The position numbers and the translations under genes were made by a program. A DNA stretch of 64,000 bases from Alphaproteobacteria bacterium (GTDB lineage Bacteria > Pseudomonadota > Alphaproteobacteria > Rhizobiales > Rhizobiaceae). Under the pieces are notes generated by a model. The model saw only the letters and a program-made list of their open reading frames with translations. It was not told where the DNA came from and ran no database searches. The stretch covers positions 930,001 through 994,000 of the forward strand of contig JANSYK010000003.1 of the NCBI GenBank assembly GCA_024742485.1, in the 5' to 3' direction. Of the stretch, positions 43,247 through 51,711 are shown piece after piece; position 1 is the stretch's first letter; each line of letters begins with the position of its first letter.

Positions 43247-43825
43247 ATGATGGTACAGTCAGAACGGCAAAAAATGGAATCCGGGCAATGGTATTGCTGC
43301 ATTGATCCGGAGCTGGAAGAATTGCGGATGCGGTCACAGGATGCCGTCCATCAGCACAATCACCTGCCGCCGCGAGAGCGCGACATGTTGGGGCCGAAGT
43401 TGCGGACGGTGCTCGGTGCCGTTGGAGAAAATGTGCGCATTGAGGCGATGTTTCATTGCGCCTATGGCAAAAACATCTTCCTGGGTGATGCCGTTTATCT
43501 CAATGTCGGCTGCGTCGTTCTTGATACGGCACGAGTCGACATCGGTGCGGGATCGATGTTGGGCCCCACGGTGCAGATTTACTGTGCGGAACACAGCCAG
43601 GACACAGCGCGGCGCGCCGCTGGATATGAAATCGCAAAACCGGTGACGATTGGTGAGAATGTGTGGATCGGCGGTGGCGCCATCATCATGCCGGGTGTGA
43701 CGATCGGAAACGGCGCTATCGTCGGATCCGGGAGCGTTGTCACGCGTGATGTTGCTGCAGGCGCAACGGTGGTTGGCAATCCTGCGCGGGACATGAAATT
43801 GCGCGATACGGGCCGTCAAGCATAG
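43247..43825 (+). CDS. Sugar O-acetyltransferase (Maa/NodL/LacA-like)
   Basis: A 192-residue left-handed beta-helix acetyltransferase. The N-terminal Maa-type helix region is SERQKMESGQWYCCIDPELE. Hexapeptide repeats follow from EAMFHCAYGKNIFLGDAVYL to NVWIGGGAIIMPGVTIGNGA then IVGSGSVVTRDV, with VGNPAR at the end. The catalytic His is in YCAEHSQDT. It transfers acetyl from acetyl-CoA to a sugar hydroxyl. The start is uncertain: ATG 43211, 43247 and 43250 are in frame, and 43247 gives the family length. The 3' end overlaps the convergent SRPBCC gene by ten bases. Confidence 0.88.
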   Translation: MMVQSERQKMESGQWYCCIDPELEELRMRSQDAVHQHNHLPPRERDMLGPKLRTVLGAVGENVRIEAMFHCAYGKNIFLGDAVYLNVGCVVLDTARVDIGAGSMLGPTVQIYCAEHSQDTARRAAGYEIAKPVTIGENVWIGGGAIIMPGVTIGNGAIVGSGSVVTRDVAAGATVVGNPARDMKLRDTGRQA

Positions 43826-44271
43826 TCCAGATAGCCGGCCAGGCCATCCAGGCATCCCGTCCAGCCGAACTGATGGGACTCGTAGTCTGACTGGTCCGCA
43901 ATCCGGGTGTGGGCCACAGTGACCTCCGTGCGGTTCGCGCGCTCCGAAAAACGCACGGTCACACGCTCATTGCGTTGCCGGTCTGCTTCGGTCTCCAGCC
44001 CGCGCCGCCAGGTATATTCAATCAAGTGAGGTGGTTCGACACGCAGGAATTCTCCGGTGATCCAGATGATCGAATCGTCCGGCAATCGGTTTGCGATGCG
44101 GTAGCCGCCACCCACGCGCAGTTCGATGGTGCACTCTGCACAATGCACATTGACTGGTCCCCACCATTGCATGACCTGTTCTGGTTCGGTCCAGGCCTTG
44201 AATACCGCCTCCGGCGTACCGCGCACCAAGCGTCGCACCAGCAGCGAAAGAGATGGAGTCACGCCATCCAT
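43816..44271 (-). CDS. SRPBCC (AHSA1-like) protein
   Basis: A 151-residue START/AHSA1-type domain. VRRLVRGTPEAVFKAWTEPE then QVMQWWGP is the classic N-terminus, and the C-terminal HQFGWTGCLDGLAGYLD is typical. These domains hold a hydrophobic cavity, and in ArsR-linked operons their role is unclear. Its ATG overlaps the stop of the upstream ArsR gene by two bases, so it is translationally coupled. Confidence 0.9.
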   Translation of the reverse strand: MDGVTPSLSLLVRRLVRGTPEAVFKAWTEPEQVMQWWGPVNVHCAECTIELRVGGGYRIANRLPDDSIIWITGEFLRVEPPHLIEYTWRRGLETEADRQRNERVTVRFSERANRTEVTVAHTRIADQSDYESHQFGWTGCLDGLAGYLDYA

Positions 44272-44663
44272 CAGCCTTTCTCCCCGGAACCATCGGTTCC
44301 ATCATCGATCTGCTTGTCCATATGCAAGGAAAAGGCGTCCAGCGTTTCACCCCAGAACCGTGCATATTGATCGAGCCAGTCCTGTGCATCGTGCAGCGGC
44401 TCGGCCCGCAATGAACAGATGCTCGTTCTGCCAGTGTTATCCCGATTGATGAGATTGGCTTTCTCCAGTGTTTTCAGATGTTTGGAGATCGCATTGAGTG
44501 ACATGTCGAAGGGTTCTGCGAGGGCTGTGACCTTCTCCGGTGCATCGGAAAGACGCTTCAGCAACGCCCGCCGTGTCGGATCGGAAAGCGCGTGAAAAAC
44601 CCGATTGAGCTGATCGTCCGGATCAGTTTTTTTGACTTGAGTTTGATTTTTCACCTTGCTCAA
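44271..44663 (-). CDS. ArsR-family transcriptional regulator
   Basis: A 130-residue winged-helix repressor. FHALSDPTRRALLKRLSDAP, then FDMSLNAISKHLKTLEKANL, is the standard ArsR core. The typical arsenic-binding cysteine pair in the recognition helix is absent, so it is of the non-metal, SRPBCC-associated (SdpR-like) type. It is coupled to one SRPBCC gene and divergent from another. An inverted repeat at 44667-44682, directly upstream of its ATG, is the likely operator. Confidence 0.92.
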   Translation of the reverse strand: MSKVKNQTQVKKTDPDDQLNRVFHALSDPTRRALLKRLSDAPEKVTALAEPFDMSLNAISKHLKTLEKANLINRDNTGRTSICSLRAEPLHDAQDWLDQYARFWGETLDAFSLHMDKQIDDGTDGSGEKG

Positions 44664-44666
44664 TCC

Positions 44667-44682
44667 TCAACTATTTGGTTGA
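44667..44682. promoter_or_regulatory. ArsR operator (TCAAC-N6-GTTGA)
   Basis: TCAAC (44667-44671) and GTTGA (44678-44682) form an inverted repeat around TATTTG, between the ArsR start and the divergent SRPBCC gene. It resembles the CAACC/GGTTG-type sites I know from ArsR-AHSA1 operons. Confidence 0.6.
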
Positions 44683-44731
44683 ATATCGGAACAATATGGA
44701 ATGGATTCACAAATTTTGCAAGGAGCACGGC

Positions 44732-45127
44732 ATGTCGACTCACATTCACCAGGAAGTCGTTTTGAACGCCAGTCCCGAGGACGTCTACAACGCATTCATG
44801 GACGAGAAGCAGCACACTGCGATGACTGGAGGCGCATCCAGAATTGACAATGAAGTGGGAGGATTGGCCGAAATGCATGACGGCCAGATCATCGCGCGCA
44901 ATGTCGAGTTGGAGCCCAATCGAAGGATTGTGCAGGCCTGGCGGGTTGCTGGCTGGGAAGAGGGGGTCTACACGCTTTTGCGCATCACACTCAATGCGGA
45001 TGGCCAGTCAACGCGCCTGACGCTGGACCAAACCGGCTGTCCCGAAGACATGACCGAGCACCTTGCTGCCGGATGGCACCAGCGTTACTGGCAGCCCATG
45101 GCGGAGCACTTCAAGACATCCGCCTGA
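44732..45127 (+). CDS. SRPBCC (AHSA1-like) protein
   Basis: A 131-residue SRPBCC domain beginning IHQEVVLNASPEDVYNAFMD and ending with GWHQRYWQPMAEHFKTS. GGLAEMHDGQIIARNVELEP is the central beta sheet. ATG 44732 has AAGGAG seven bases upstream; the frame is open further to 44675. It is divergent from the ArsR gene across the putative operator, so the ArsR protein probably controls two different SRPBCC genes. Confidence 0.9.
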   Translation: MSTHIHQEVVLNASPEDVYNAFMDEKQHTAMTGGASRIDNEVGGLAEMHDGQIIARNVELEPNRRIVQAWRVAGWEEGVYTLLRITLNADGQSTRLTLDQTGCPEDMTEHLAAGWHQRYWQPMAEHFKTSA

Positions 45128-45216
45128 TCACGCCCGCAAGCGAGGCATCTGTGTTGCCGCTGCCCTATCGGTCGGCGGCAGCAGCCTTCGAGCTTCGAAG
45201 TGTCCCGCTGAAACCG

Positions 45217-45978
45217 CTATCTCAGATTGGCAAGCGTAGCGAGCAGCGAAACGACATCATTGGGCCCGATAATCGAAATTCGTAACGTATTGGGACCGAT
45301 CTGCGCATTGCCCGTTGCCACATCGTGATAGCTGTAGCCGGCCGAAACAAGCGGTTCAGGCAAGCTGGTCAGCTTCGGATTGCGGTTAAATCGCGCAATG
45401 GCCTCCTCGAAGAGCTGTTCGAGCAACACTTCACCGCCTATCGACCGAACAATGTCGTCCATGCCTGCAACGTTGACAGACCCCGGCGTCAGGTGAAGTC
45501 TGCCGGCCCGAACGTCCGGAACAACGCCGATATCCAGCACAAATGAGTCGCTTCCGACTGTAGTCTTGAGCAGGCTGGTACATAGCCAGATCTCGGCCTG
45601 CAGCGTAGCGTTGAGGACGATCTGAGGCGGGCTGAGGCGCGGTACGGCATCCAGCACCGAAAGTCTCAACTCACACACGTTGAGCCTTTCCTTGGCCAAT
45701 TTCTGAAGCTGATTCAGCAGGATTGGCTTTAGATCGGTGACATCCGCATGTGCATGCAACTGAATTTGATCGGAGTGTTCGGGGGCAGGCGATGCAAACA
45801 GGGCGATGGGCAGGTTGGCTGTCGCCCCCTGGAGTTTGACCGGAACCGGCCCCTGGTAGATCAGTGTGTCCTGTGCGGATGCTGGTCCGAACAAGACAAG
45901 GCTCAGGATGACGAAGAGTGCGAAACGGGCAATTGGCAACGGCAGGTGCCTCCGGAAACTTTGCGCGAATGTTGTCAT
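45217..45978 (-). CDS. Secreted hypothetical protein
   Basis: A 253-residue protein I do not recognise. A signal peptide occupies residues 1-36 (ARFALFVILSLVLFGPASAQ). The mature part is beta-rich, with two cysteines (NVCELRLSV and EIWLCTSLL) and PRLSPPQIVLNATLQAEIWL, which looks like a conserved core. The C-terminus has SLPEPLVSAGYSYHDV and ISIIGPNDVVSLLATLA. The ATG at 45996 is an alternative start. It stands alone on the minus strand, convergent with the SRPBCC gene. Confidence 0.68.
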   Translation of the reverse strand: MTTFAQSFRRHLPLPIARFALFVILSLVLFGPASAQDTLIYQGPVPVKLQGATANLPIALFASPAPEHSDQIQLHAHADVTDLKPILLNQLQKLAKERLNVCELRLSVLDAVPRLSPPQIVLNATLQAEIWLCTSLLKTTVGSDSFVLDIGVVPDVRAGRLHLTPGSVNVAGMDDIVRSIGGEVLLEQLFEEAIARFNRNPKLTSLPEPLVSAGYSYHDVATGNAQIGPNTLRISIIGPNDVVSLLATLANLR

Positions 45979-46149
45979 AGTCGCAAATTGCGGCAACGTT
46001 GGGAACGGGACGACGAGACTGAAGACACGCTCATGTTGTCTGACTTCTCGGCGGTTTTAAACCGCGTGTTGAAAGCTCTCATCAGGGCAAATCCGAATGC
46101 CTGCTCCAATCGTATTGTTCACATGTGACTTTTGGAGCAATCGGACACC

Positions 46150-46530
46150 ATGATAACCCCCATTTTTGCGGGCGTTCTGACGCTCATCTACGTCTATCTC
46201 ACCATTCAAGTGATTTCCGCCCGAAGGACCAACAGGATTGGCCTTGGCGATGGCGGCAATGCCGACCTGTTGAGGCGAATGCGGGTCCATTCCAATTTCG
46301 CCGAATACGCCCCGCTTGGATTGCTTTTGATGTTCATGGCAGAGATGCAGGGTGTTCCCGCATGGGCGATGCTTCTCGTGGGCCTCGTGCTGTTGGCCGG
46401 ACGTTTTGTTCACGCCATAGGATTGAGCGGAACGGCCGAAACGCCAGGCTTGCGCACGGTGGGAATGGCGCTGACCCTGACAGCACTGATCGCGGCAGCG
46501 CTGATCAATTTGGTCTGGCCGCTATTCTAG
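46150..46530 (+). CDS. MAPEG-family membrane protein
   Basis: A 126-residue protein with four predicted helices. RMRVHSNFAEYAPLGLLLMF is the MAPEG signature (R-x-H-x-N-x-x-E-x-x-P). MAPEG members are membrane-bound glutathione transferases or peroxidases in eukaryotes; bacterial ones such as YecN are mostly uncharacterised. The ATG 46150 is preferred over TTG 46132. Confidence 0.9.
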   Translation: MITPIFAGVLTLIYVYLTIQVISARRTNRIGLGDGGNADLLRRMRVHSNFAEYAPLGLLLMFMAEMQGVPAWAMLLVGLVLLAGRFVHAIGLSGTAETPGLRTVGMALTLTALIAAALINLVWPLF

Positions 46531-46619
46531 CCCTCATATTCCTTCACTCATCCCGATGGAATTGCGCGGATACAAAGCATGTGGTCATGTGTTCCTGAAA
46601 TTATCAAAGGTGCCGTGAC

Positions 46620-47252
46620 TTGGACCTCTTGCTGACATTAGCCACAATCTTCGCAGTTTTCATACCAGCGCTGCTTTTGCCAGGACCCGATTTCGTTGCC
46701 GTGGTGCGCTCATCGATGACACGGGGAACTGCCGGCGGCCTCATGACAACGCTGGGCGTTTCAATTGGTCTCGGCCTGTACGCGGCGTTGAGCATGCTTG
46801 GCCTGTCTGCCATCTTGATCGAATTTCAATGGCTGACGTGGCTGGTGCGGGTTCTTGGTGGCAGCTACCTGACTTATCTCGGTCTGCGCCTTTTGATGGC
46901 GCCGCTTGATAAGATCGACGTACCGCAAGGCCGGGACGCTGCGGCTGGCAATCCCCTGCTGTTCGGGTTCCTTGTGACCCTCACCAATCCCAAGGCCATC
47001 GTTCTTTTTACCAGTGTTTTTGCTACCGCGGTGACGAAATCCACGCCAGGCTGGTCCCTTGCGCTGATCATTGGCCTTGTCATGCTCAGCGCCGGGGCAT
47101 GGTATTCGGTCGTCAGCGTGTTCATGTCGTCGGAGCGCGTCATGAGACGACTGAAAAACGCTCAACATAGGGTCGAACGTGCTGCCGGCGTCTGTTTCAT
47201 TGCCATTGGTGGTCGGATTCTGGCCGATGCCCGCAATCCCGTTTCGCCGTGA
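46620..47252 (+). CDS. LysE/RhtB-family exporter
   Basis: A 210-residue membrane protein with six predicted helices. FIPALLLPGPDFVAVVRSSM near the N-terminus is the LysE-family P-G-P motif, followed by GTAGGLMTTLGVSIGLGLYA. LVTLTNPKAIVLFTSVFATA is the second signature. Family members export amino acids such as threonine, homoserine or lysine. It starts at TTG 46620 with AAGGTG about eight bases before. It is 90 bases after the MAPEG gene and may share its promoter. Confidence 0.9.
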   Translation: MDLLLTLATIFAVFIPALLLPGPDFVAVVRSSMTRGTAGGLMTTLGVSIGLGLYAALSMLGLSAILIEFQWLTWLVRVLGGSYLTYLGLRLLMAPLDKIDVPQGRDAAAGNPLLFGFLVTLTNPKAIVLFTSVFATAVTKSTPGWSLALIIGLVMLSAGAWYSVVSVFMSSERVMRRLKNAQHRVERAAGVCFIAIGGRILADARNPVSP

Positions 47253-47361
47253 TCTTGCAAGAATGAAACGCTCATTTCGGATTTGTCCCTATTGTCGCTG
47301 TGTGACCCCGGTTAGATTGTTCGGAAGGAAACCCTCTGACTCAAATTGGAAGAGCTGAACA

Positions 47362-48339
47362 GTGACAGACATCACGCTTTGGAATGGAAAAACGATCCCT
47401 CGACTTGGAATGGGGTGCTGGGCGATCGGCGGTCAATTGTGGGCTGACGAGCAAGCGCTCGGATGGGGCGATGTGGATGACAGGGAGTCAATAGCGGCCA
47501 TTCGGCGGGCACTTGAACTCGGCATTCGCTGCTTCGATACGGCGAATGTGTACGGAGCCGGTCATTCGGAAACAGTGCTGGCCGAAGCGCTTGGTTCGTC
47601 GGCCGACAATGTGTTGGTCTCGACGAAATTCGGCAATGGGTTTGACCCCCAGACAAAGCAAATCACCGGTTCTGTCGATGATCCAGTCGGCATACGCGCC
47701 GCAATCGAGGCTTCATTGACGCGGCTGAAACGCGATCGGCTCGACCTCGTCTATTTTCACATCAACGAACATCCGGTCAATGCGGCCGAACCTGTGTTTG
47801 AGACACTTGCGCAACTTCGACATGAGGGCAAGATCGATGTATTCGGCTGGAGTACCGATGACCCGAAAAAGGTGGAGCATTTCGCCTCAATGGACGGATT
47901 TGCCTTCGTTCAGCACAACATGAACCTGTTTCAGCCGGCGCAGGCGATGCTGCCGGTTCTCGATCAGTATTCATTGACGTCCATGGCCCGCCAGCCGCTT
48001 GCAATGGGATTGCTCAGCGGCAAATTCAAGGCAGGTCAGAAAGCCTTCGAGCCGTCTGATATCCGGGCAAACGGTCCGGAGTGGCTTTCCTATTTCGTCG
48101 ATGGCAAACCGAACGCGGAGATGCTCGGAACGTTGGAAGCGATACGGGAATTGCTGATGTCTGACGGACGCACGGTAACACAGGGCGCTCTGGCGTGGAT
48201 TTGGGCCAAGTCCCCGCACGTCATTCCGATTCCGGGTTTTCGAACGGTGCGCCAGGTCGAAGAAAATGCCGGTGCTTTGGAAAAGGGGCCATTGCCAGCA
48301 TCGATCATCGATCAGATTGACGAACTGACAAAGTCCTGA
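47362..48339 (+). CDS. Aldo/keto reductase
   Basis: A 325-residue NADPH-dependent TIM-barrel oxidoreductase. Catalytic Asp and Tyr are in IRCFDTANVYGAGHSET, Lys in VLVSTKFGNGFD and His in LDLVYFHINEHPVN. The NADPH-binding end PHVIPIPGFRTVRQVEENAG is typical of the AKR5/AKR11-like group. The start is GTG 47362, preceded by GGAAGAG. The substrate is unknown. It is a different subfamily from the Gpr-like reductase at 16450-17478. Confidence 0.92.
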   Translation: MTDITLWNGKTIPRLGMGCWAIGGQLWADEQALGWGDVDDRESIAAIRRALELGIRCFDTANVYGAGHSETVLAEALGSSADNVLVSTKFGNGFDPQTKQITGSVDDPVGIRAAIEASLTRLKRDRLDLVYFHINEHPVNAAEPVFETLAQLRHEGKIDVFGWSTDDPKKVEHFASMDGFAFVQHNMNLFQPAQAMLPVLDQYSLTSMARQPLAMGLLSGKFKAGQKAFEPSDIRANGPEWLSYFVDGKPNAEMLGTLEAIRELLMSDGRTVTQGALAWIWAKSPHVIPIPGFRTVRQVEENAGALEKGPLPASIIDQIDELTKS

Positions 48340-48476
48340 ATCGGACCGCTCCTCTCTTCTGATGGGAACGAAGCGTTCGCAACTCTGTGACTGGAGGGGC
48401 AGGGCACACCCATGCTACCACGCCGATTGAACGGTGTTCCGCGCTGTTCCGCCGCATTTTGGCTTGGGAGTTGTCA

Positions 48477-49409
48477 TTGCTGAGTTCGATATTCAAGGGC
48501 CTCAGAAATACCGGGATTTCGGTCTCGCTTTTCCTCTTGATCCCCTTGGTTCCTGCAATCGCCGGGGATGACTGGAAGGTCACGCCGGTAGTTACGTCTT
48601 CGGCCGCCTCCGGGCCGGTGCCTGAAAGACGGATGCGCGCCCCGAGCGGAGGACTGCCCGACGGGCTGGTCGCAAGTCTCCCGGATGGCGATATTCGAAA
48701 GGCCTGGTACGGGGCGCCAACCAAACGCTACGGGCATGCCGTTCTTGGCGATGGCATTGAGGCTGGTTCTCTGCTTGTCACGACAGCCGATAACGAGACG
48801 CTGGAGCTGGTGCTGCCAAAAACAGAAGTTTTCGAGGACAGATATCCCCGTCTTGCCGATCTCGACAATGACGGCGTTACAGAGGTGATCACAATCCGTT
48901 CGTCACTTTCCGACGGCGCATCCGTCGCGATTTATGCTCTGCAGAATGGCCAACTGGTTGAACGGGCAAGCACCGGATTCATCGGCCGCGCCAACCGGTG
49001 GCTGAACATCGCAGGAATAGCTGACTTTGACGGTCGTCCTGGGCTCGAGATTGCCTTCGTGCGAACACCTCATATCGGTGGAACCCTGTTCTTCTTCAGC
49101 TACGCCGACGGTTCGCTGTCGCAGGTTGGCGCAATGGACGGTTTCTCAAACCATTTCATCGGATCTCGGGAACTGCGCCTTTCGGCCGGATCAGACGTCA
49201 ACAATGATGGGCGAACCGATTTGGCCCTGCCGTCCGACGACAGACGAACCTTGCTAATCGTTGGTTTTGGCGATGACGGTCCGGCCGAATTGGCGCAGAT
49301 TCCGCTGCACGCGAGGATCGACAAGGCGATAGGTGTCGAGGGCGGCGGACAAAGCACGGTCTTTGTTGTCGGCCTGGAAGATGGGTCCATGGTCCGGATC
49401 TCGCGCTAA
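48477..49409 (+). CDS. Secreted FG-GAP/VCBS-repeat protein
   Basis: A 310-residue exported protein. After a signal peptide (residues 10-29) come beta-propeller-like repeats with calcium-binding loops: RLADLDNDGVTEVITI, AGIADFDGRPGLEIAFV and SDVNNDGRTDLALPSDD. These D-x-D-x-D-G-x-x-D/E motifs mark FG-GAP/VCBS repeats. No enzymatic motif is seen. The likely start is TTG 48477 with GGGAG six bases upstream; the frame is open to 48387. The role is probably periplasmic or surface binding. Confidence 0.8.
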   Translation: MLSSIFKGLRNTGISVSLFLLIPLVPAIAGDDWKVTPVVTSSAASGPVPERRMRAPSGGLPDGLVASLPDGDIRKAWYGAPTKRYGHAVLGDGIEAGSLLVTTADNETLELVLPKTEVFEDRYPRLADLDNDGVTEVITIRSSLSDGASVAIYALQNGQLVERASTGFIGRANRWLNIAGIADFDGRPGLEIAFVRTPHIGGTLFFFSYADGSLSQVGAMDGFSNHFIGSRELRLSAGSDVNNDGRTDLALPSDDRRTLLIVGFGDDGPAELAQIPLHARIDKAIGVEGGGQSTVFVVGLEDGSMVRISR

Positions 49410-49561
49410 GCTCTCACCGGCCCCGAATTTCACGTTCAAATTTGATCGTCCTTTTCGTGTCAATGGAAGGAAAATGACCGGTTCGTTGACTTGTCGGTTG
49501 CACAATGGCTGCACTGTCATAAAAACAGAACGCACACTCCTGGCGGGAAGGACGACGCGCG

Positions 49562-50545
49562 ATGAGGATACTGGTAACCGGCAGCTCAGGGCATCTCGGC
49601 GAAGCCGTCATGCGGCATCTTGCATTTAGCGAACACGATACGGTTGCGATCGATATTCTTGACGGCCCGTTTACCACACATGTCGGAACGGTCTGCGATC
49701 GTGAATTCGTCAAGGCCTGCATGATGGGTATTGATGCCGTTGTTCACACCGCAACTTTGCACAAACCCCATGTTGCGACACACTCCCGCCAGGACTTCGT
49801 CGATACCAATATCAGCGGTACACTCAATTTGCTGGAGGAAGCAGTTGTACAGGGCGCAAACCGCTTCATTTTCACCAGCACGACGAGTGCCTTCGGTGCG
49901 GCTCTGGTTCCTCCAGAGGGGGAACCCGCTGCCTGGATCACTGAAGCCGTATCACCGATCCCGAAAAACATATACGGACTAACCAAGGTCGCGGCCGAGG
50001 ATCTGTGTTTTCTCTTCCATCGCAAACACGCGCTGAATTGCCTTGTGCTGAGGACCTCACGGTTTTTCCCCGAAGAGGACGACAGTCGACTTGTTCGCGA
50101 GGCTTTTTCGGACTCCAATGCAAAGGCCAACGAATACCTTTTTCGCCGTGTCGACATCGAAGACGCGGTCGAAGCCCATCTGTTGGCGGTTGAGCGCGCA
50201 GCCGATATTGGCTTTGGCAAATACATCATCAGCGCAACGGCGCCGTTTGATACCGATGATCTTGCAGGGCTGCGCAAGAACGCCCCCGGAGTGGTTCGAC
50301 TCAAAGTTCCCGAATATGAGGTGGAATATGCCCGGCGTGGTTGGCGCATGTTCGACAGCGTAGATCGCGTCTATGTCAATGAATCCGCCAGAACCGACCT
50401 CGGCTGGCGCCCCAAATATGATTTTCAGCACATTATCAGTCAACTATCAGCGGGCCAGGAACCCGGCAGTTCCCTTGCAAGAACAGTAGGCTCGAAAGGC
50501 TATCATCAGGAGACTTTTGAAGAGGGTCCTTATCCAACGGAATAG
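49562..50545 (+). CDS. NAD-dependent epimerase/dehydratase (extended SDR)
   Basis: A 327-residue extended short-chain dehydrogenase. The N-terminal nucleotide motif is ILVTGSSGHLGEAVMRHLAF. The catalytic Tyr and Lys are in NIYGLTKVAAEDLCFLFHRK, with the serine/threonine in FTSTTSAFG. FRRVDIEDAVEAHLLAVERA fits the sugar-nucleotide epimerase pattern, though the C-terminal half is diverged. The substrate is not predictable. GGAAGG precedes the ATG. It is followed by the GhrA-like gene 108 bases later. Confidence 0.9.
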   Translation: MRILVTGSSGHLGEAVMRHLAFSEHDTVAIDILDGPFTTHVGTVCDREFVKACMMGIDAVVHTATLHKPHVATHSRQDFVDTNISGTLNLLEEAVVQGANRFIFTSTTSAFGAALVPPEGEPAAWITEAVSPIPKNIYGLTKVAAEDLCFLFHRKHALNCLVLRTSRFFPEEDDSRLVREAFSDSNAKANEYLFRRVDIEDAVEAHLLAVERAADIGFGKYIISATAPFDTDDLAGLRKNAPGVVRLKVPEYEVEYARRGWRMFDSVDRVYVNESARTDLGWRPKYDFQHIISQLSAGQEPGSSLARTVGSKGYHQETFEEGPYPTE

Positions 50546-50653
50546 GAGCCTTTGAAGCTCGAAACGCCGGGCAGCCCTGCGCCGCGAGGGCGGGTTGCCG
50601 CATATTCAACGGTTTGGAATCACGCGCAGTGTCAGCGAAGGTGACAGTTCAAC

Positions 50654-51598
50654 ATGCAGAAGATTATCCCATTTGTATCACGCGGCAGCCGGGACGAAGT
50701 GGTCGGCTGGCTGGAGGCGCTCCGCAGCGCAATGCCGGAATTTGAAGTTGACGAGCTGGATGCGCTGGACCAACCAGCCCTGTTGGAGGCCGAAGTTGCG
50801 ATCGTTGCGGATCCGGCACCGTCCGATCTCCAGCGTTTGCCGAAGCTTCGCTGGGTTCAGAGCCTTTGGGCAGGGGTCGAGCGGATTGTTGCGGAATTGC
50901 CTGACAGTGAAATGAAAATCGTCCGGCTCGAGGATCCACAAATGGCCAGAACCATGGCTGAAGCCGTATTGGCGTGGACCCTGTACCTGCATCGCGACAT
51001 GCCGCGCTATCGGCGGCAACAAACGCAAAGCAAATGGCAACAGCACCCCGTGTGTCTGCCATCGGATCGGACAATCGGCTTTCTGGGCCTGGGGCAACTT
51101 GGCCGAGAAGCCGCCCGTGTTTTGCTGGAACAGGATTTCTCGGTCTGCGGATGGAGCAGGTCACGCTCGGATATCGAAGGCATTACCACCTTTTGCGGCC
51201 CATCGGGGCTGGAGGCCGTTTTGTCGAAATCCGACATTGTCGTCATTCTCATGCCTTTGACCGGCCAAACGCGTGGCATCATCGATGCCAAGGCACTGTC
51301 GACCATGCGCAAAGGCGCAGCACTGATCAATTTTGCCAGAGGAGCCCTGGTCGATGATCGCGCACTTCTGTCAGCGCTGGACAGCGGGCACATCGATCAC
51401 GCAGTTCTTGATGTTTTTGACGAGGAGCCACTTCCGCCATCAAGCCCCTATTGGTCGCATCCCTCCGTCACGGTACTGCCCCACATTTCCGCACCGACCA
51501 CAAGGTCGACTGCTTCGAAAATCGCCGCCAGTAACATTGCGCAGTTTTTTGAAACCGGGGTCATTCCCCAGGCGATAGACCGGTCGCGCGGCTATTGA
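50654..51598 (+). CDS. ghrA: Glyoxylate/hydroxypyruvate reductase A
   Basis: A 314-residue D-2-hydroxyacid dehydrogenase of the GhrA type. It has the GFLGLGQLGREAARVL NAD(P)-binding motif, LINFARGALVDDRALLSALD with the catalytic Arg, DVFDEEPLPPSSPYWSH with the Glu and VLPHISAPT with the catalytic His. WVQSLWAGVERIV is typical of GhrA. It reduces glyoxylate and hydroxypyruvate with NADPH. AAGGTGA lies upstream of the ATG. Confidence 0.93.
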   Translation: MQKIIPFVSRGSRDEVVGWLEALRSAMPEFEVDELDALDQPALLEAEVAIVADPAPSDLQRLPKLRWVQSLWAGVERIVAELPDSEMKIVRLEDPQMARTMAEAVLAWTLYLHRDMPRYRRQQTQSKWQQHPVCLPSDRTIGFLGLGQLGREAARVLLEQDFSVCGWSRSRSDIEGITTFCGPSGLEAVLSKSDIVVILMPLTGQTRGIIDAKALSTMRKGAALINFARGALVDDRALLSALDSGHIDHAVLDVFDEEPLPPSSPYWSHPSVTVLPHISAPTTRSTASKIAASNIAQFFETGVIPQAIDRSRGY

Positions 51599-51711
51599 CG
51601 AAATCGGCAACACAAGAATGCGCCAACCAGATTTGGGCCGACACCAGTGCCACGTTTCTGATCAACCGTATCATGGCCCTGGGAACGCGACTGTCGGTCT
51701 TCGGTCCCCTG

